Below are positions 27,663-38,044 of a DNA stretch of 64,000 nucleotides, one piece after another. The translations under genes and the position numbers were made by a program. Position 1 is the stretch's first letter; the number at the start of each line of letters is the position of its first letter. Location: positions 62,001-126,000 of the forward strand of contig NZ_JAKLTN010000003.1 in assembly GCF_022012295.1 (NCBI RefSeq), in the 5' to 3' direction. Origin of the DNA: Dechloromonas hankyongensis (GTDB lineage: Bacteria; Pseudomonadota; Gammaproteobacteria; Burkholderiales; Rhodocyclaceae). The notes under the pieces were generated by a model that did not search any database, was not told the origin of the DNA, and saw only the letters and a list, made by a program, of their open reading frames with translations.

Positions 27663-29210
27663 ATGCTGCCCGGCAAGATCGCCTTCCTGCTGATCGTTGC
27701 CACGGCGCTATCCTTCTTTGGCGCCCTGATCGTCGCCGCGCGCTACCGGGCAGCGATGCAGGCGCTGATGAAGGCGCCGCTCGATGCGCCATCCACCACC
27801 ACGAGCGGCACAGCCAAGCCGCTGCCGTACTCCGCCGACACGCCGGCCATTCCGGTCAGCCTGGCCGACAATCGGCAGGCGCAAACCCGACTGATCCTCG
27901 GTTTCCTCGGCCTCACCTTGCTCATGGCCCTGACCCGGACGCTGCTCATGCAGATCGTCTCCGATGGGCCGATCACGATCAAGACCGTGTCCACCCTGTG
28001 CGCCGCCTATGCCTGGCCGGTGGTGCCGGTGATCGCCGTGCTCCGCCGCTGGCCGCGCTGGCGCTTCGTCGGCGTACTGCTGCTGTGGTTCGTCGCCGCC
28101 GTCATGCTGCTCAGCTGGCGGACCAACGAAAACGTCAGCTTCGCGCAGGTGCTGTTCTGGCTGTCGCTCGACATCGGCCTGCCGCTGATCGTCGTTTCCG
28201 CGCTCTGCCTGGGCAGCGCGACGCGTGCCGTGGCGCCGTGGCTGGCGCCGCTGTTCATACTGTTCTGCTGGGCCTCGCAGGCCGGCGTCGACCTGCTCGC
28301 CGCCCTGGTCGACGCACAAAGCCCGCTCGCCTACTGGCTGGCCGGCCACATCGGAGCCATCACCGCCATCGCGCTGTTCGCCCTGACGCCCTGGCTGTTC
28401 GCCTGGTGGCCGGCGCGGGCCCTCGGCCGCTGGCTGGCCGACGCCTATGCCGCCCGCCGCATCTCGGAGCTGTTCTACCTATTCACTGCCGTCTGGGTCA
28501 TCGCCCTGGTCGGCCCGGCACTCGGCGCCATCGCCAGCGAGGGCTGGGGCGCCCTGCTCTATTTCCTGCCGCTGGCCTGGGTCCCGCTCGCCGGCTGGCT
28601 GTTGCGCCAGGGTGCCGCCCAGCGCCCCGCCGGCCGGCCGCCCACCCTGCTCGTGCTGCGCGTCTTCCAGCAGGACGCCAATGTGCAGAACCTGTTCGAC
28701 GGCGTCATCGAACGCTGGCGGCTGAGCGGCAATACCGTACTCATCGCCGGCACCGACCTGATCGACCGCACCATCGACGCCGAGGACATCTTCACCTTTC
28801 TCGACGGCCGCCTGGCCGAACGCTTCATCCGCCGCCCTGAAGAGGTCGGCCACCGTCTTGGCGCCTTCGAATGGCAGCCCGATGTCGAGGGACGCTACCG
28901 GGTCAACGAATGCTATTGCCACGACACCACCTGGCAACAGGCACTGGCCGAACTGCTGCGGGTCAGCGACGTGGTGTTGATGGACCTGCGCAATTTCGTC
29001 GCCGCCAACCGCGGCTGCCTGTACGAACTGCAGACCCTGGCCGCGCTGCCCGCCTTGCAGCGCGTCGTCGTCCTGGTCAATGAGCGGACCGAAGTGGAGG
29101 CTGCCCGGGCGGCCACGGCGGCGGCACCGGCAGGGCGCTTCGTCTGGCTCCGGCAGGCGAACGCGACGCCGCCGGCCGCCGAAGAAGTACTCGCTGCGCT
29201 TCTCGACTGA
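27663..29210 (+). CDS. Multipass membrane protein with TIR-like C-terminal domain, last gene of the island
   Basis: A 515-residue protein. About eight or nine hydrophobic segments fill residues 1-325, starting with KIAFLLIVATALSFFGALIV. Residues about 330-515 form a soluble alpha/beta domain. It begins TLLVLRVFQQDANVQNLF and contains SDVVLMDLRNFVAANRGCLYEL. The GCLYEL motif with E455 resembles the [W/G]CL.EL motif that carries the catalytic glutamate in TIR NADase domains. Nucleoside deoxyribosyltransferase-like folds share this shape. The gene starts 16 bases after the M15 stop, so it is probably in the same operon. If the domain is an NADase, this would be a membrane-anchored effector; it could also be a non-enzymatic scaffold. 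Function is unproven. Confidence 0.7.
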   Translation: MLPGKIAFLLIVATALSFFGALIVAARYRAAMQALMKAPLDAPSTTTSGTAKPLPYSADTPAIPVSLADNRQAQTRLILGFLGLTLLMALTRTLLMQIVSDGPITIKTVSTLCAAYAWPVVPVIAVLRRWPRWRFVGVLLLWFVAAVMLLSWRTNENVSFAQVLFWLSLDIGLPLIVVSALCLGSATRAVAPWLAPLFILFCWASQAGVDLLAALVDAQSPLAYWLAGHIGAITAIALFALTPWLFAWWPARALGRWLADAYAARRISELFYLFTAVWVIALVGPALGAIASEGWGALLYFLPLAWVPLAGWLLRQGAAQRPAGRPPTLLVLRVFQQDANVQNLFDGVIERWRLSGNTVLIAGTDLIDRTIDAEDIFTFLDGRLAERFIRRPEEVGHRLGAFEWQPDVEGRYRVNECYCHDTTWQQALAELLRVSDVVLMDLRNFVAANRGCLYELQTLAALPALQRVVVLVNERTEVEAARAATAAAPAGRFVWLRQANATPPAAEEVLAALLD

Positions 29211-29233
29211 AGGTCGGGCCTAAGAGGCGCCGC

Positions 29234-31789
29234 TCAGGCCGGCGGCTGCCAAACCACCGGCAGCAGTTCGCGCGCCGGCCGGCCGATGTAGTAGCCCTGG
29301 GCGAGATGCACTTCCATCCGCTCCAGTTCGCCCAGCACTTCGGCCGATTCGACATATTCGGCGACGACGGTGATGCCCATTTCGCGGGCCAGCGAACGGA
29401 TGCTGGTGACGAAGGTGTGATCCTTCTCGTTGTGCAGCATGTTGGAAATGAAATCGCCCTCGATCTTCAGGTAGTCGATCGGGAAGCGGCGCAGGTAGTG
29501 GAAAGACGAGAAGCCGGAGCCAAAGTCGTCGATGGCCAGCTTGAAGCCGTCGGCCTTCAGCTCGGACAGGAAGCGTTCGAGCAGCGACAGGTTCTTGACC
29601 GTATCGCGCTCGGTGATTTCGAAGACGATGTGGTCGGGGGAAATGCCGCTGGCCGCGACGATGCGCCGCAGATCGCGGGAAAACTCGCTGAACACCAGCG
29701 CCCGCGGCGACAAGTTGACGAAAATCTCCCCCTCGTGGCCGCGCTCGGCCAAGGTCGCCAGGGCCTGTTCGAGGACCAGCATGTCGAGGCGGTGGATGAC
29801 GCCGATGCGCTCGGCAATCTCGACGAACTCGTCGGCACGGATGATCTGGCCGTCGAGTTCGATGCGCGACAGAACCTCGTAGGCGACGATACGACGATTG
29901 GCGACATCGAGGATGGGCTGAAAATAGGGGACGACGCGGCGGTGCTCGATGGCGTCGAGGACCATCACGCTCTTCTGCGTGATGTCGCGGAAGACATCGA
30001 CGATATCGTCCTTGGTCGGCACGGCAACCTGGTCCTTACCGGCGGCCTTGGCCCGATACATCATGTTGTCGGCAAAGAGCAGCAGGTCCTTCGGATTCTC
30101 GGCATGATCGGGGTAGATAGCGATGCCGATCGATGCCGTGACGCGCAGCCGCACCCCATCCGGCGTGAGCACTTCGAGTTCCTCGATCGCCTTGCGGACC
30201 CGTTCGGCGACCGTAACCACCGCTTCCTGCGAGGCTTCCGGCAGCACGGCGACGAACTCGTCGCCGCCGTAGCGGGCGAAGATGTCGCCATCGCGCAAGG
30301 CGCCCTGCACCTGCCGGGCGAAGCGTTGCAGGTAGGTATCGCCGACGGCGTGGCCGTAGTTGTCATTGACCAGTTTGAAATTGTCGACGTCGATGAGCAG
30401 CAGGCCGAAGCGGTAGCCGTGGCGCTGGGCGCGGCCGACCTCGTAGGCCGACAGCTCCCAGAAGACGCGCTGGTTGAACAAATCGGTCAGCGGATCGCGG
30501 GTGGCGTAATACTCGAGGTCGCGGGTGTATTTGTAGATCGCCTTGACCGAACCGACAACGTTGAGCAGGGTGGACAGCACGCTCTCGACGACCAGGTAGC
30601 GCGTTTCGTCGTCCAGCACCCCGGCATGGACGCCGATGCCGACGATGCCGCCGATTTTCGGCTTGTCGACGAAGAAGGATTTGACGCGCAAGGCGACCTC
30701 GGCATCCGACAGGGTGATCGGATGGCCGTCCTGGTTGGCGACGTGATGATGGATGTTGCACGAGCCGACATCGGGAAAACTCGGCAGGCTGGCCAGTTCG
30801 TCGCGGATGTAGTGCTCCATCTTGGCCTTGGTTTCGCCGGAAACCGGGCCGTACCAGAAGACCTCCAGATCGAACATCTCGTCGTCAATCTTGAACAGGG
30901 AGAACAGGGTATGCGCCGGCAGCACGCTGTTGATGTCGATGAGCAAGCGGCCGACGTATTCGCGCCAGTCGCGGACCACTTCCGAGGTGATGACGAAACG
31001 TTCGAGCAGGCCGATCTCGAAACTGAGGATGTCCTTGTCCACCGCCACTGTGCGCAGGCGAGCCAGCACGCCGCCGAGGGCGCCGAGGATGCGGTTGAAT
31101 TCGACGAAGCCGAGATCGTGGTCGGCGACCGCGATGCGGCGCAGGTCATCGACCGCCTGGACCTGCTCGAAATCCGCCTGCAGACGCTCGACGGCGCCCT
31201 CGATGCGGCGCCCGACCCACCACACTGCGAGCGCGGCGACGATCAGCGCCGCCGGCAGCAGCGGGGCAAAAGCAGTCAGCAACTGGCGCCGCGCATCGGC
31301 CAGCAGACCGGTGAAATCCTGGCGCACTTCGACGGCGCCGAGCACATCGCCGGCCCGGACGTTGATATGGCAGCGCAGGCAGCGCTCTTCGGCGATCAGC
31401 GGATAGATGTGGCGGGCAACGTGATCGTTGTCCAGCTTCCGGACATCACCGCTGCGCATCGCCTGCTGCAGTTCGTCGTCGAGCGGCGGTTGATTGATAT
31501 TGCCGAACAGTTCGCTGACCCGCTGGCTGCGATAGATCTGCACGGATAGGCCGTTGGTTCCCGCCTCGGCCGTGCTGTGCACAAAGGCATCGGCTTGGCT
31601 GCGGCTCCAGCCCTGGCTCATCAGCTGGTACATCGCGGCGAAAGTGACCTTGGCGGCCGCCTCCGAGGTTTGCTCCGCATTGGCGCGCAGGACTTCGCCG
31701 AAAATCCTGTCGAGCAACAGGTACGATCCGCCGAAAAACAGGACCGACACGACGATAGACGCACCGAAAATGAAATTCCTGATCCGCAT
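29234..31789 (-). CDS. GGDEF-EAL c-di-GMP enzyme with periplasmic heme-type (CxxCH) sensor
   Basis: An 851-residue inner-membrane signalling protein. TM1 spans about residues 5-27. The periplasmic DUF3365/Tll0287-like domain contains C137-LR-C140-H141, a c-type heme attachment motif. TM2 lies near residues 180-205. A cytoplasmic sensor-like stretch leads to a GGDEF domain with ARYGGDEF near residue 509, preceded by the inhibitory RxxD site (RDGD). The EAL domain, with AYEVLSRIE near residue 638, appears complete. Both activities could be present. The ATG at 31789 has GGGAG upstream and is preferred over an earlier TTG at 31834. Heme suggests redox, oxygen or nitric-oxide sensing. The gene is convergent with the CHAT island and lies downstream of rpe on the same strand. 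Confidence 0.9.
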   Translation of the reverse strand: MRIRNFIFGASIVVSVLFFGGSYLLLDRIFGEVLRANAEQTSEAAAKVTFAAMYQLMSQGWSRSQADAFVHSTAEAGTNGLSVQIYRSQRVSELFGNINQPPLDDELQQAMRSGDVRKLDNDHVARHIYPLIAEERCLRCHINVRAGDVLGAVEVRQDFTGLLADARRQLLTAFAPLLPAALIVAALAVWWVGRRIEGAVERLQADFEQVQAVDDLRRIAVADHDLGFVEFNRILGALGGVLARLRTVAVDKDILSFEIGLLERFVITSEVVRDWREYVGRLLIDINSVLPAHTLFSLFKIDDEMFDLEVFWYGPVSGETKAKMEHYIRDELASLPSFPDVGSCNIHHHVANQDGHPITLSDAEVALRVKSFFVDKPKIGGIVGIGVHAGVLDDETRYLVVESVLSTLLNVVGSVKAIYKYTRDLEYYATRDPLTDLFNQRVFWELSAYEVGRAQRHGYRFGLLLIDVDNFKLVNDNYGHAVGDTYLQRFARQVQGALRDGDIFARYGGDEFVAVLPEASQEAVVTVAERVRKAIEELEVLTPDGVRLRVTASIGIAIYPDHAENPKDLLLFADNMMYRAKAAGKDQVAVPTKDDIVDVFRDITQKSVMVLDAIEHRRVVPYFQPILDVANRRIVAYEVLSRIELDGQIIRADEFVEIAERIGVIHRLDMLVLEQALATLAERGHEGEIFVNLSPRALVFSEFSRDLRRIVAASGISPDHIVFEITERDTVKNLSLLERFLSELKADGFKLAIDDFGSGFSSFHYLRRFPIDYLKIEGDFISNMLHNEKDHTFVTSIRSLAREMGITVVAEYVESAEVLGELERMEVHLAQGYYIGRPARELLPVVWQPPA

Positions 31790-32060
31790 CCGTTTGGACT
31801 CCCTAGCCAAGCCAGCCGATACCAGCCGGGACAATCCCCCCGATTGCCCCTTCCAGACTGCAAACAGCTCAACACTCTACACTGTTCCGAAATATCCCTG
31901 TAGGGTTTTCAGCGCCAGACGAAATGCCGGAATTCCGCAGCCAGTCGCAGTCCACGAAAATCATGCGTCATTTCACCCCCGAAAATCCTTGCTGGAAGTC
32001 AAAATGACGGGCAGGTCGCTACTGCTTGCCGGCAACCACGGAGGTTGAGAGGCCCAACAA

Positions 32061-32768
32061 CTAACGACCAACCGCCCGCAACTCGGCGCGCAGCGCCGCA
32101 ATGATCGAATCGTAGCGGTGCGGATCGCTGTCCTTGCCGGCGCCATAGACAGCCGAACCGGCAACGAAGGCATCGACGCCGGCGCGGGCGATTTCGGCGA
32201 TGTTGGCGGTGTTCACGCCGCCGTCGATCTCCAGCCGGATGCGCCGGCCGGTTTCGCGTTCGTAGGCGTCGAGCCTAGCGCGTGCCTGCCTGGCCTTGGC
32301 CAGGGTGCCGGGGATGAACTTCTGGCCGCCGAAGCCGGGGTTGACGCTCATCAGCAGCACGACGTCGATTTTGTCGAGCACGTAGTCGAGGTAGTCGAGC
32401 GGCGTCGCCGGATTGAAGACCAGGCCGGACTGGCAACCGCCGTCGCGGATCAGGGCTAGGCTGCGGTCGATGTGTTCGGAGGCTTCCGGGTGGAAGGTGA
32501 GGATGTTGGCGCCGGCCTTGATGAAGTCGGGAATGATGCGATCCACCGGCTTGACCATCAAATGCACGTCGATCGGCGCGGTCGTGCACGGGCGGATCGC
32601 TTCACAAACCAGCGGCCCGATGGTCAGGTTGGGGACGTAGTGGTTGTCCATCACGTCGAAATGGATCCAGTCAGCGCCGGCTGCGATGACGTTGGCCACC
32701 TCCTCACCCAGCTTGGCGAAGTTGGCGGACAGGATGCTCGGGGCGATGACGTAGTCGGCTTGGCGCAT
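32061..32768 (-). CDS. rpe: Ribulose-phosphate 3-epimerase
   Basis: A 235-residue TIM-barrel enzyme interconverting ribulose 5-phosphate and xylulose 5-phosphate. Typical motifs are [16 protein letters not shown] at the start, [39 protein letters not shown] and EIDGGVN. The ATG at 32768 has a perfect GGAGG site upstream, better than the TTG at 32780. It is the last gene of the cbb operon, 85 bases after fba. It returns pentose phosphate to phosphoribulokinase and so serves the Calvin cycle, and presumably the pentose phosphate pathway too. No terminator is evident in the 270-base spacer that follows. Confidence 0.95.
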   Translation of the reverse strand: MRQADYVIAPSILSANFAKLGEEVANVIAAGADWIHFDVMDNHYVPNLTIGPLVCEAIRPCTTAPIDVHLMVKPVDRIIPDFIKAGANILTFHPEASEHIDRSLALIRDGGCQSGLVFNPATPLDYLDYVLDKIDVVLLMSVNPGFGGQKFIPGTLAKARQARARLDAYERETGRRIRLEIDGGVNTANIAEIARAGVDAFVAGSAVYGAGKDSDPHRYDSIIAALRAELRAVGR

Positions 32769-32853
32769 GAATGCCTCCAAAAAAAGGCGGCTCCAGACTG
32801 CGGGGCCGCAAGACGCAAAGTACAGCAGAGTGAAACTGGTTTGCCGAACGACC

Positions 32854-33891
32854 TCAGCGGTAGCGGGCGAGCATTTTTTCCAGCGGCAGCGGCTTGATGC
32901 GCCCGGCCTGCCCGGCGCTGCCGAAGGCCTCGAAGCGCTGGCGACAGAGGTCGCGCGCCGCCACCACCGCTGCCTTGAGGAAGGCGCGCGGGTCGAACTC
33001 TTCCGGTTTCTCGGCCATCGCCTTGCGCATGGCGCCGGTCATGGCGAGGCGGATATCGGTGTCGATATTGACCTTGCGCACGCCGTGGCGGATGCCCTCG
33101 ACGATTTCCTCGACCGGCACGCCGTAGGTTTCCCGTATCGTCCCGCCGTACTGGCGGATGGTCGCCAGCCATTCCTGCGGCACGCTGCTCGAACCGTGCA
33201 TGACCAGGTGGGTGTTCGGAATGCGCGCATGGATGGCCTTGATGCGGTCGATGGCGAGGATTTCGCCGGTCGGCGGCCGGGTGAACTTGTAGGCACCGTG
33301 GCTGGTGCCGATGGCGATGGCCAGCGCATCGACGCCGGTCTTAGCGACGAAGTCGGCGGCCTCGGCGGGATCGGTGAGCAGTTGCGCATGATCGAGCTTG
33401 CCGGCGGCGCCGATGCCATCCTCCTCGCCGGCCTCGCCGGTTTCCAGCGAGCCGAGGCAGCCCAGTTCGCCCTCGACCGAGACGCCGATGGCGTGCGCCA
33501 TGTCGACGACGCGGGCGGTGACCATGACGTTGTAGGCATAGGTGCTCGGCGTCTTGCCGTCCGGACACAGCGAGCCATCCATCATCACGCTCGAGAAGCC
33601 GCTGCGCATCGACTGCTGGCAGACAGCGGGCGACGTACCGTGGTCCTGGTGCAGGCAGACCGGGATGTCCGGGTACTGCTCGATGGCCGCCTCGACCAGC
33701 TTCCTGAGGAAAGGCTCGCCGGCGTACTTGCGGGCGCCGGCCGACGCCTGCAGGATGACCGGGCTGTCGCAGGCTTCGGCCGCCTGCATGATGGCCTGTA
33801 TCTGCTCCAGGTTATTGACGTTGAAGGCCGGCAAGCCGTAGCGGTGCTCGGCGGCGTGGTCGAGCAGTTGGCGCAATGAAATGAGAGCCAT
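32854..33891 (-). CDS. cbbA: Class II fructose-bisphosphate aldolase, Calvin-cycle type
   Basis: A 345-residue zinc aldolase joining dihydroxyacetone phosphate with glyceraldehyde 3-phosphate (or with erythrose 4-phosphate, giving sedoheptulose bisphosphate). It starts [27 protein letters not shown], typical of the CbbA/Fba subgroup, and contains the metal-site segments [11 protein letters not shown] and [22 protein letters not shown] precedes the start, and gap ends nine bases upstream. Position between gap and rpe supports a Calvin-cycle role. The enzyme can serve gluconeogenesis as well. Confidence 0.95.
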   Translation of the reverse strand: MALISLRQLLDHAAEHRYGLPAFNVNNLEQIQAIMQAAEACDSPVILQASAGARKYAGEPFLRKLVEAAIEQYPDIPVCLHQDHGTSPAVCQQSMRSGFSSVMMDGSLCPDGKTPSTYAYNVMVTARVVDMAHAIGVSVEGELGCLGSLETGEAGEEDGIGAAGKLDHAQLLTDPAEAADFVAKTGVDALAIAIGTSHGAYKFTRPPTGEILAIDRIKAIHARIPNTHLVMHGSSSVPQEWLATIRQYGGTIRETYGVPVEEIVEGIRHGVRKVNIDTDIRLAMTGAMRKAMAEKPEEFDPRAFLKAAVVAARDLCRQRFEAFGSAGQAGRIKPLPLEKMLARYR

Positions 33892-33900
33892 GTTGTCTCC

Positions 33901-34920
33901 TCAGTGCAGACGCGTTTGGGTGACGTGGCGCACCAAACGTAAGAGGTTGCAGGTATAGCCGTATTCGTTGTCGTACCAGGCAACCACCTTGACGAAATGG
34001 GGGTCGAGGGCAATGCCGGCGTCGGCGTCGAACACCGAGGGCAGGCCGCAGCCGCGGAAGTCGGTGGACACCACCTTGTCGCGGGTATAGCCGAGCACCC
34101 CCTTGAGCGGGCCGGATTCGGAAGCGGCCTGCATGGCGGCACAGATGACTTCGTAGCTCGCCGCGCGCTCCAGCTCGACGGTCAGGTCGACCACCGAGAC
34201 GTCGGAAGTCGGCACCCGGAAGGCCATGCCGGTCAGCTTGGTGTTCAGCGCCGGGATCACCTTGCCGACCGCCTTGGCGGCCCCGGTCGAGGACGGGATG
34301 ATGTTCTCCAGAATGCCGCGCCCGCCGCGCCAGTCCTTGCCGGACGGGCCATCCACCGTCTTCTGCGTGGCGGTGGCGGCATGCACCGTGCTCATCAGGC
34401 CGCGCTTGATGCCAAATTTTTCATGTAGCACCTTGGCGACCGGCGCCAGGCCGTTGGTCGTGCACGACGCCGCCGAGACGATGGCCTCGCCGGCATAGCA
34501 GTCGTGATTGACGCCATAGACGAACATCGGCGTTTCGTCCTTGGCCGGCGCCGACTGCACCACCTTCTGCGCCCCCGCTTCGAGGTGCTGGCGGCAGCTG
34601 TGCTCGGTCAGGAACAGGCCGGTCGCCTCGATCACCACGTCGGCGCGCACGCCGGCCCAGTTCAGCTCGGCCGGATTCTTGACGGCGCTCAGCCGGATAC
34701 GGCGGCCATCGACGATCAGCTTGTCGCCGTCGACCACGATGTCGCCGGCGAACTTTCCGTGCACCGAGTCGTGCTTGAGCATGTAGGCGAGGTACTCCGG
34801 CTCGAGCAGGTCGTTGATGGCGACCACTTCGAGATCGGCGAATTCCGCCTGTTCGGCGATGGCCCGGAAGGCCATGCGCCCGATGCGGCCGAAGCCGTTG
34901 ATGGCAACCCGAATGGGCAT
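33901..34920 (-). CDS. gap: Glyceraldehyde-3-phosphate dehydrogenase, type I
   Basis: A 339-residue dehydrogenase with the Rossmann start [18 protein letters not shown] and the active-site cysteine in [27 protein letters not shown] closes the protein. In the cbb operon it would reduce 1,3-bisphosphoglycerate to the triose. The cofactor preference (NADH or NADPH) is not certain; the residue after the first beta strands reads AINDLLEPE. The ATG at 34920 follows AAGGAGA; the longer in-frame extension upstream is spurious. The leader (34937-34961) shares a sequence block with the prk leader. The partner enzyme phosphoglycerate kinase is not encoded in the window. Confidence 0.96.
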   Translation of the reverse strand: MPIRVAINGFGRIGRMAFRAIAEQAEFADLEVVAINDLLEPEYLAYMLKHDSVHGKFAGDIVVDGDKLIVDGRRIRLSAVKNPAELNWAGVRADVVIEATGLFLTEHSCRQHLEAGAQKVVQSAPAKDETPMFVYGVNHDCYAGEAIVSAASCTTNGLAPVAKVLHEKFGIKRGLMSTVHAATATQKTVDGPSGKDWRGGRGILENIIPSSTGAAKAVGKVIPALNTKLTGMAFRVPTSDVSVVDLTVELERAASYEVICAAMQAASESGPLKGVLGYTRDKVVSTDFRGCGLPSVFDADAGIALDPHFVKVVAWYDNEYGYTCNLLRLVRHVTQTRLH

Positions 34921-34936
34921 GGTGTGTCTCCTTGAT

Positions 34937-34961
34937 GATGTGAATTCTGGGCAAAACCGCC
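34937..34961 (-). repeat. Leader block before gap, shared with the prk leader
   Basis: Read on the coding strand, the segments before gap (34937-34961) and before prk (about 37978-38007) both run GGCGG[CT]TTTGCC, a short variable stretch, then CAGAATTCACATC, followed by the ribosome site. No other gene in the operon has it. It may be a duplicated leader, an RNA-binding or cleavage site, or a relic of past rearrangement. Confidence 0.6.
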
Positions 34962-35034
34962 CCCGCGCACCCGGAACAGGGCGCGTTGGCATAGGTATAG
35001 GGAAGGCCCGGCGGAAGCCGGCGTGGATCAGGCG

Positions 35035-37080
35035 CTAGAAGTCGCCATCGGCGCCTCCGGCCCGCACGACGGCGCGCAGCACGGTCTGCACCAGGTTGTC
35101 GGCGGTCAGGCCGAAGTGCTGGTAAAGCGCCGGGGCGGGGCCGGATTCGCCGAACTCGTCGATGCCGAGCACTTCGCCATCGAGCCCGACGTACTTGCGC
35201 CAGATGTCGGTCTGCCCGGCCTCGACCGCGACGCGGGCGATTTCCGGCGGCAGCACGGCGTTTTTCCAGCTCGCCGGCTGGCGGTCGAAGCGCCGCGTGC
35301 AGGGCATCGACACCACGCGCACGGCGACGCCCTGCGCCTTGAGTGCAGTCTGCGCCTGCATGGCCAGCATCACTTCCGAACCGGTGGCGATAATCACCGC
35401 CTGCGCCGGGCCGTCGGCCTCGGCCAGCACGTAGCTGCCCCGGCTGGCACCTTCCGCCCGGCTGGCTTCGCCACCATACTGAGGGAGGTTCTGGCGCGAC
35501 AAGAGCAGGGCGGAAGGTCCGTCGCGGCGTTCCAGCGCTTCGCTCCACGCGATGGCCGTTTCCAGCTCATCGCAGGGGCGCCAGACATCGAGTCCGGGAA
35601 TGACGCGCAGGCTCGCAGCATGTTCGATCGGCTGGTGGGTCGGCCCGTCTTCGCCGAGGCCGATGGAATCGTGGGTCAGGACATGGACGACGCGCTGTTT
35701 CATCAGCGCGCTCATCCGGATGGCGTTGCGGGCATAGTCGGAGAACACCGCGAAGGTGCCGCCGTAGGGAATCAGGCCGCCGTGCAACGCGACGCCGTTC
35801 ATGATCGCCGTCATGCCGAATTCGCGCACGCCGTAGGAAATGTAGTTGGGAACCTCGCCTTCGGCCGCTGCGTGCAGAGCGCGGCTGCCCTTGCCAGCGG
35901 TCAGGTTGGAGCCGGTCAGGTCGGCCGAACCACCAAGCAGTTCCGGCACGCGGTCGACCAGGAAATCGAGGCTGTTCTGCGACGACTTGCGGGTGGCGAC
36001 CGCGCCATCCTTGGCGCCGGCCACGGCGAGCAGCGACTTGCGGATTTCCGGCCAGTTTTCCGGCAGGCCGCCGGCCTGGGTGCGCTCGAATTCGGCCGCC
36101 AGGTCCGGGTACTGGCGGCGGTAGGCGACGAACTTAACCTGCCATTCGGCTTCGGCGGCAGCGCCCGACAGCCGGGCATCCCAGGCTTCACGCAGGGCGT
36201 CCGGCACTTCGAACGGAGCATGCGGCCAGTTCAGCGCGGCGCGGGTGGCGGCCACTTCATCGGCACCGAGCGGCGCGCCGTGCACGTCGTGGCTGCCGAC
36301 CTTGTTCGGCGCCCCCCAGCCGATCTGCGTGCGGCAGACGATCAGCGTCGGCTTGCCGGCGGCCTTGGCCTCGACGATGGCGGCGCCCAGCGCGGCAGCA
36401 TCGTGGCCGTCCACCGGACCGACGACATGCCAGCCGTAGGCGCGGAAGCGGGCAGGGGTGTCGTCACGGAACCAGCCCTCGACATGGCCGTCGATGGAGA
36501 TGCCGTTGTCGTCATAGAAGGCGACCAGCTTGTCCAGCCCCCAGACGCCGGCCAGCGAGCAGGCTTCGTGGCTGATGCCTTCCATTAGGCAGCCATCACC
36601 GAGGAAGGCCCAGGTGCGGTGATCGACGATGTCGCACTCCGGCCGGTTGTAGCGCTGGGCCAGCAGCTTCTCGGCCAACGCCATGCCGACGGCGTTGGTC
36701 AGCCCCTGGCCGAGCGGCCCGGTGGTCGTCTCGACGCCCGGCGTGTGGCCGACTTCCGGATGCCCGGCGGTCTTGCTGCCGAGTTGGCGGAAGTTCTGCA
36801 ACTGCTCCAGCGGCAGGTCGTAGCCGGTCAGGTGGAGCAGCGCGTAGAGCAGCATCGAGCCGTGGCCGTTGGACAGCACGAAGCGGTCGCGGTCCGGCCA
36901 CTTCGGGTTGGTCGGGTTGTGCTTGAGGTGGTCGCGCCACAGCACTTCGGCGATGTCGGCCATCCCCATCGGCGCGCCGGGATGGCCGGACCTGGCCTTC
37001 TCGACGGCGTCAATGGCGAGGAAGCGGACGGCATTGGCCAGTTCGCGGCGGAAGGTGATTTCGGTCTTGTCGCGTTCCAT
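35035..37080 (-). CDS. tkt: Transketolase
   Basis: A 681-residue thiamine-diphosphate enzyme of full length. The start is [37 protein letters not shown]. The cofactor motif is in [17 protein letters not shown], and the pyrimidine-domain motifs [19 protein letters not shown] and the C-terminal domain follow. It moves two-carbon units between sugar phosphates and is needed to regenerate ribulose 5-phosphate. It sits 10 bases after prk with a GGAGAA ribosome site, and 114 bases before gap. Confidence 0.97.
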   Translation of the reverse strand: MERDKTEITFRRELANAVRFLAIDAVEKARSGHPGAPMGMADIAEVLWRDHLKHNPTNPKWPDRDRFVLSNGHGSMLLYALLHLTGYDLPLEQLQNFRQLGSKTAGHPEVGHTPGVETTTGPLGQGLTNAVGMALAEKLLAQRYNRPECDIVDHRTWAFLGDGCLMEGISHEACSLAGVWGLDKLVAFYDDNGISIDGHVEGWFRDDTPARFRAYGWHVVGPVDGHDAAALGAAIVEAKAAGKPTLIVCRTQIGWGAPNKVGSHDVHGAPLGADEVAATRAALNWPHAPFEVPDALREAWDARLSGAAAEAEWQVKFVAYRRQYPDLAAEFERTQAGGLPENWPEIRKSLLAVAGAKDGAVATRKSSQNSLDFLVDRVPELLGGSADLTGSNLTAGKGSRALHAAAEGEVPNYISYGVREFGMTAIMNGVALHGGLIPYGGTFAVFSDYARNAIRMSALMKQRVVHVLTHDSIGLGEDGPTHQPIEHAASLRVIPGLDVWRPCDELETAIAWSEALERRDGPSALLLSRQNLPQYGGEASRAEGASRGSYVLAEADGPAQAVIIATGSEVMLAMQAQTALKAQGVAVRVVSMPCTRRFDRQPASWKNAVLPPEIARVAVEAGQTDIWRKYVGLDGEVLGIDEFGESGPAPALYQHFGLTADNLVQTVLRAVVRAGGADGDF

Positions 37081-37090
37081 GGCGTTCTCC

Positions 37091-37963
37091 TCAGGCGCGG
37101 CGCTTCTGGTCCATCAGGCGGAGGACCATGGGGGTGAAAATCATCTGCATGGCCAGGCCCATCTTGCCGCCGGGCACGACCAGGGTGTTCGGGCGGGTCA
37201 TCATGGAACCGTGCAGGATGGAGAGCAGGTACTGGAAGTCGATGCCCTTGGGGTTGGCGAAGCGGATGACGACCATGCTTTCGTCGGCCGTCGGAATGTC
37301 GCGGGCGATGAAGGGGTTGGAGGTATCGACGATGGGCACGCGCTGGAAATTGACGTGGGTACGGCCGAACTGCGGACAGAGGTGGCTGACGTAGTCCGGC
37401 ATGCGGCGCAGGATGGTGTCCGTCACCGCCTCCTGCGAGTAGCCGCGCATCTTCTGGTCGCGGTGCAGCTTCTGTATCCACTCGAGGTTGATGGTCGGCA
37501 CGACGCCGACGCAGAGGTCGACCTGCTTGGCGATATTGATGCCTTCGCCGGCCCATGCCCCATGCAGGCCCTCGTAGAACATCAGGTCGGTGCCGTCGGG
37601 AATGTCCTGCCACGGCGTAAAGGTGCCCGGCTCCTGTTTCCACGGCTCAGCCTCACCGGCATCGTGCAGGTACTTGCGCACCTTGCCGCTACCGCTGCTG
37701 CCGTAATCGACGAACAGTTGCTCCAGTTCGCCCAGCAGGTTGGCTTCCGGGCCGAAGTGGCTGAAGTTCAGGTTGCCGAGCGCTTCCTGCGCCTTCATCT
37801 CGGCCCGCATGCTCAGCCGGTCGTAGCGGTGGAAGGAATCGCCCTCGACGATCTGCGCTTTCAGCCCTTCGCGCCGGAAGATGTGCTGGAAGCTCTGCAT
37901 CACCGTGCTGGTGCCGGCCCCGGACGAGCCGGTGATGGCGATGATGGGGTGTTTGACGGACAT
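37091..37963 (-). CDS. prk: Phosphoribulokinase
   Basis: A 290-residue class I (proteobacterial) phosphoribulokinase that makes ribulose 1,5-bisphosphate from ribulose 5-phosphate with ATP, a step diagnostic for the Calvin cycle. The P-loop [14 protein letters not shown] lies near residue 12, [10 protein letters not shown] near residue 40, and [24 protein letters not shown] near residue 130. AGGAGA precedes the ATG. It is second in the operon after fbp with an 81-base spacer, which contains a block also found before gap. In this class activity is usually stimulated by NADH; the sequence alone does not show it. Confidence 0.97.
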   Translation of the reverse strand: MSVKHPIIAITGSSGAGTSTVMQSFQHIFRREGLKAQIVEGDSFHRYDRLSMRAEMKAQEALGNLNFSHFGPEANLLGELEQLFVDYGSSGSGKVRKYLHDAGEAEPWKQEPGTFTPWQDIPDGTDLMFYEGLHGAWAGEGINIAKQVDLCVGVVPTINLEWIQKLHRDQKMRGYSQEAVTDTILRRMPDYVSHLCPQFGRTHVNFQRVPIVDTSNPFIARDIPTADESMVVIRFANPKGIDFQYLLSILHGSMMTRPNTLVVPGGKMGLAMQMIFTPMVLRLMDQKRRA

Positions 37964-38044
37964 GGATGTCTCCTGCGGATGTGAATTCTGTGCCCGGCAA
38001 AGCCGCCACCAAGGGGCGCTACGCCGGCATTCCCAAAGGCTGCC

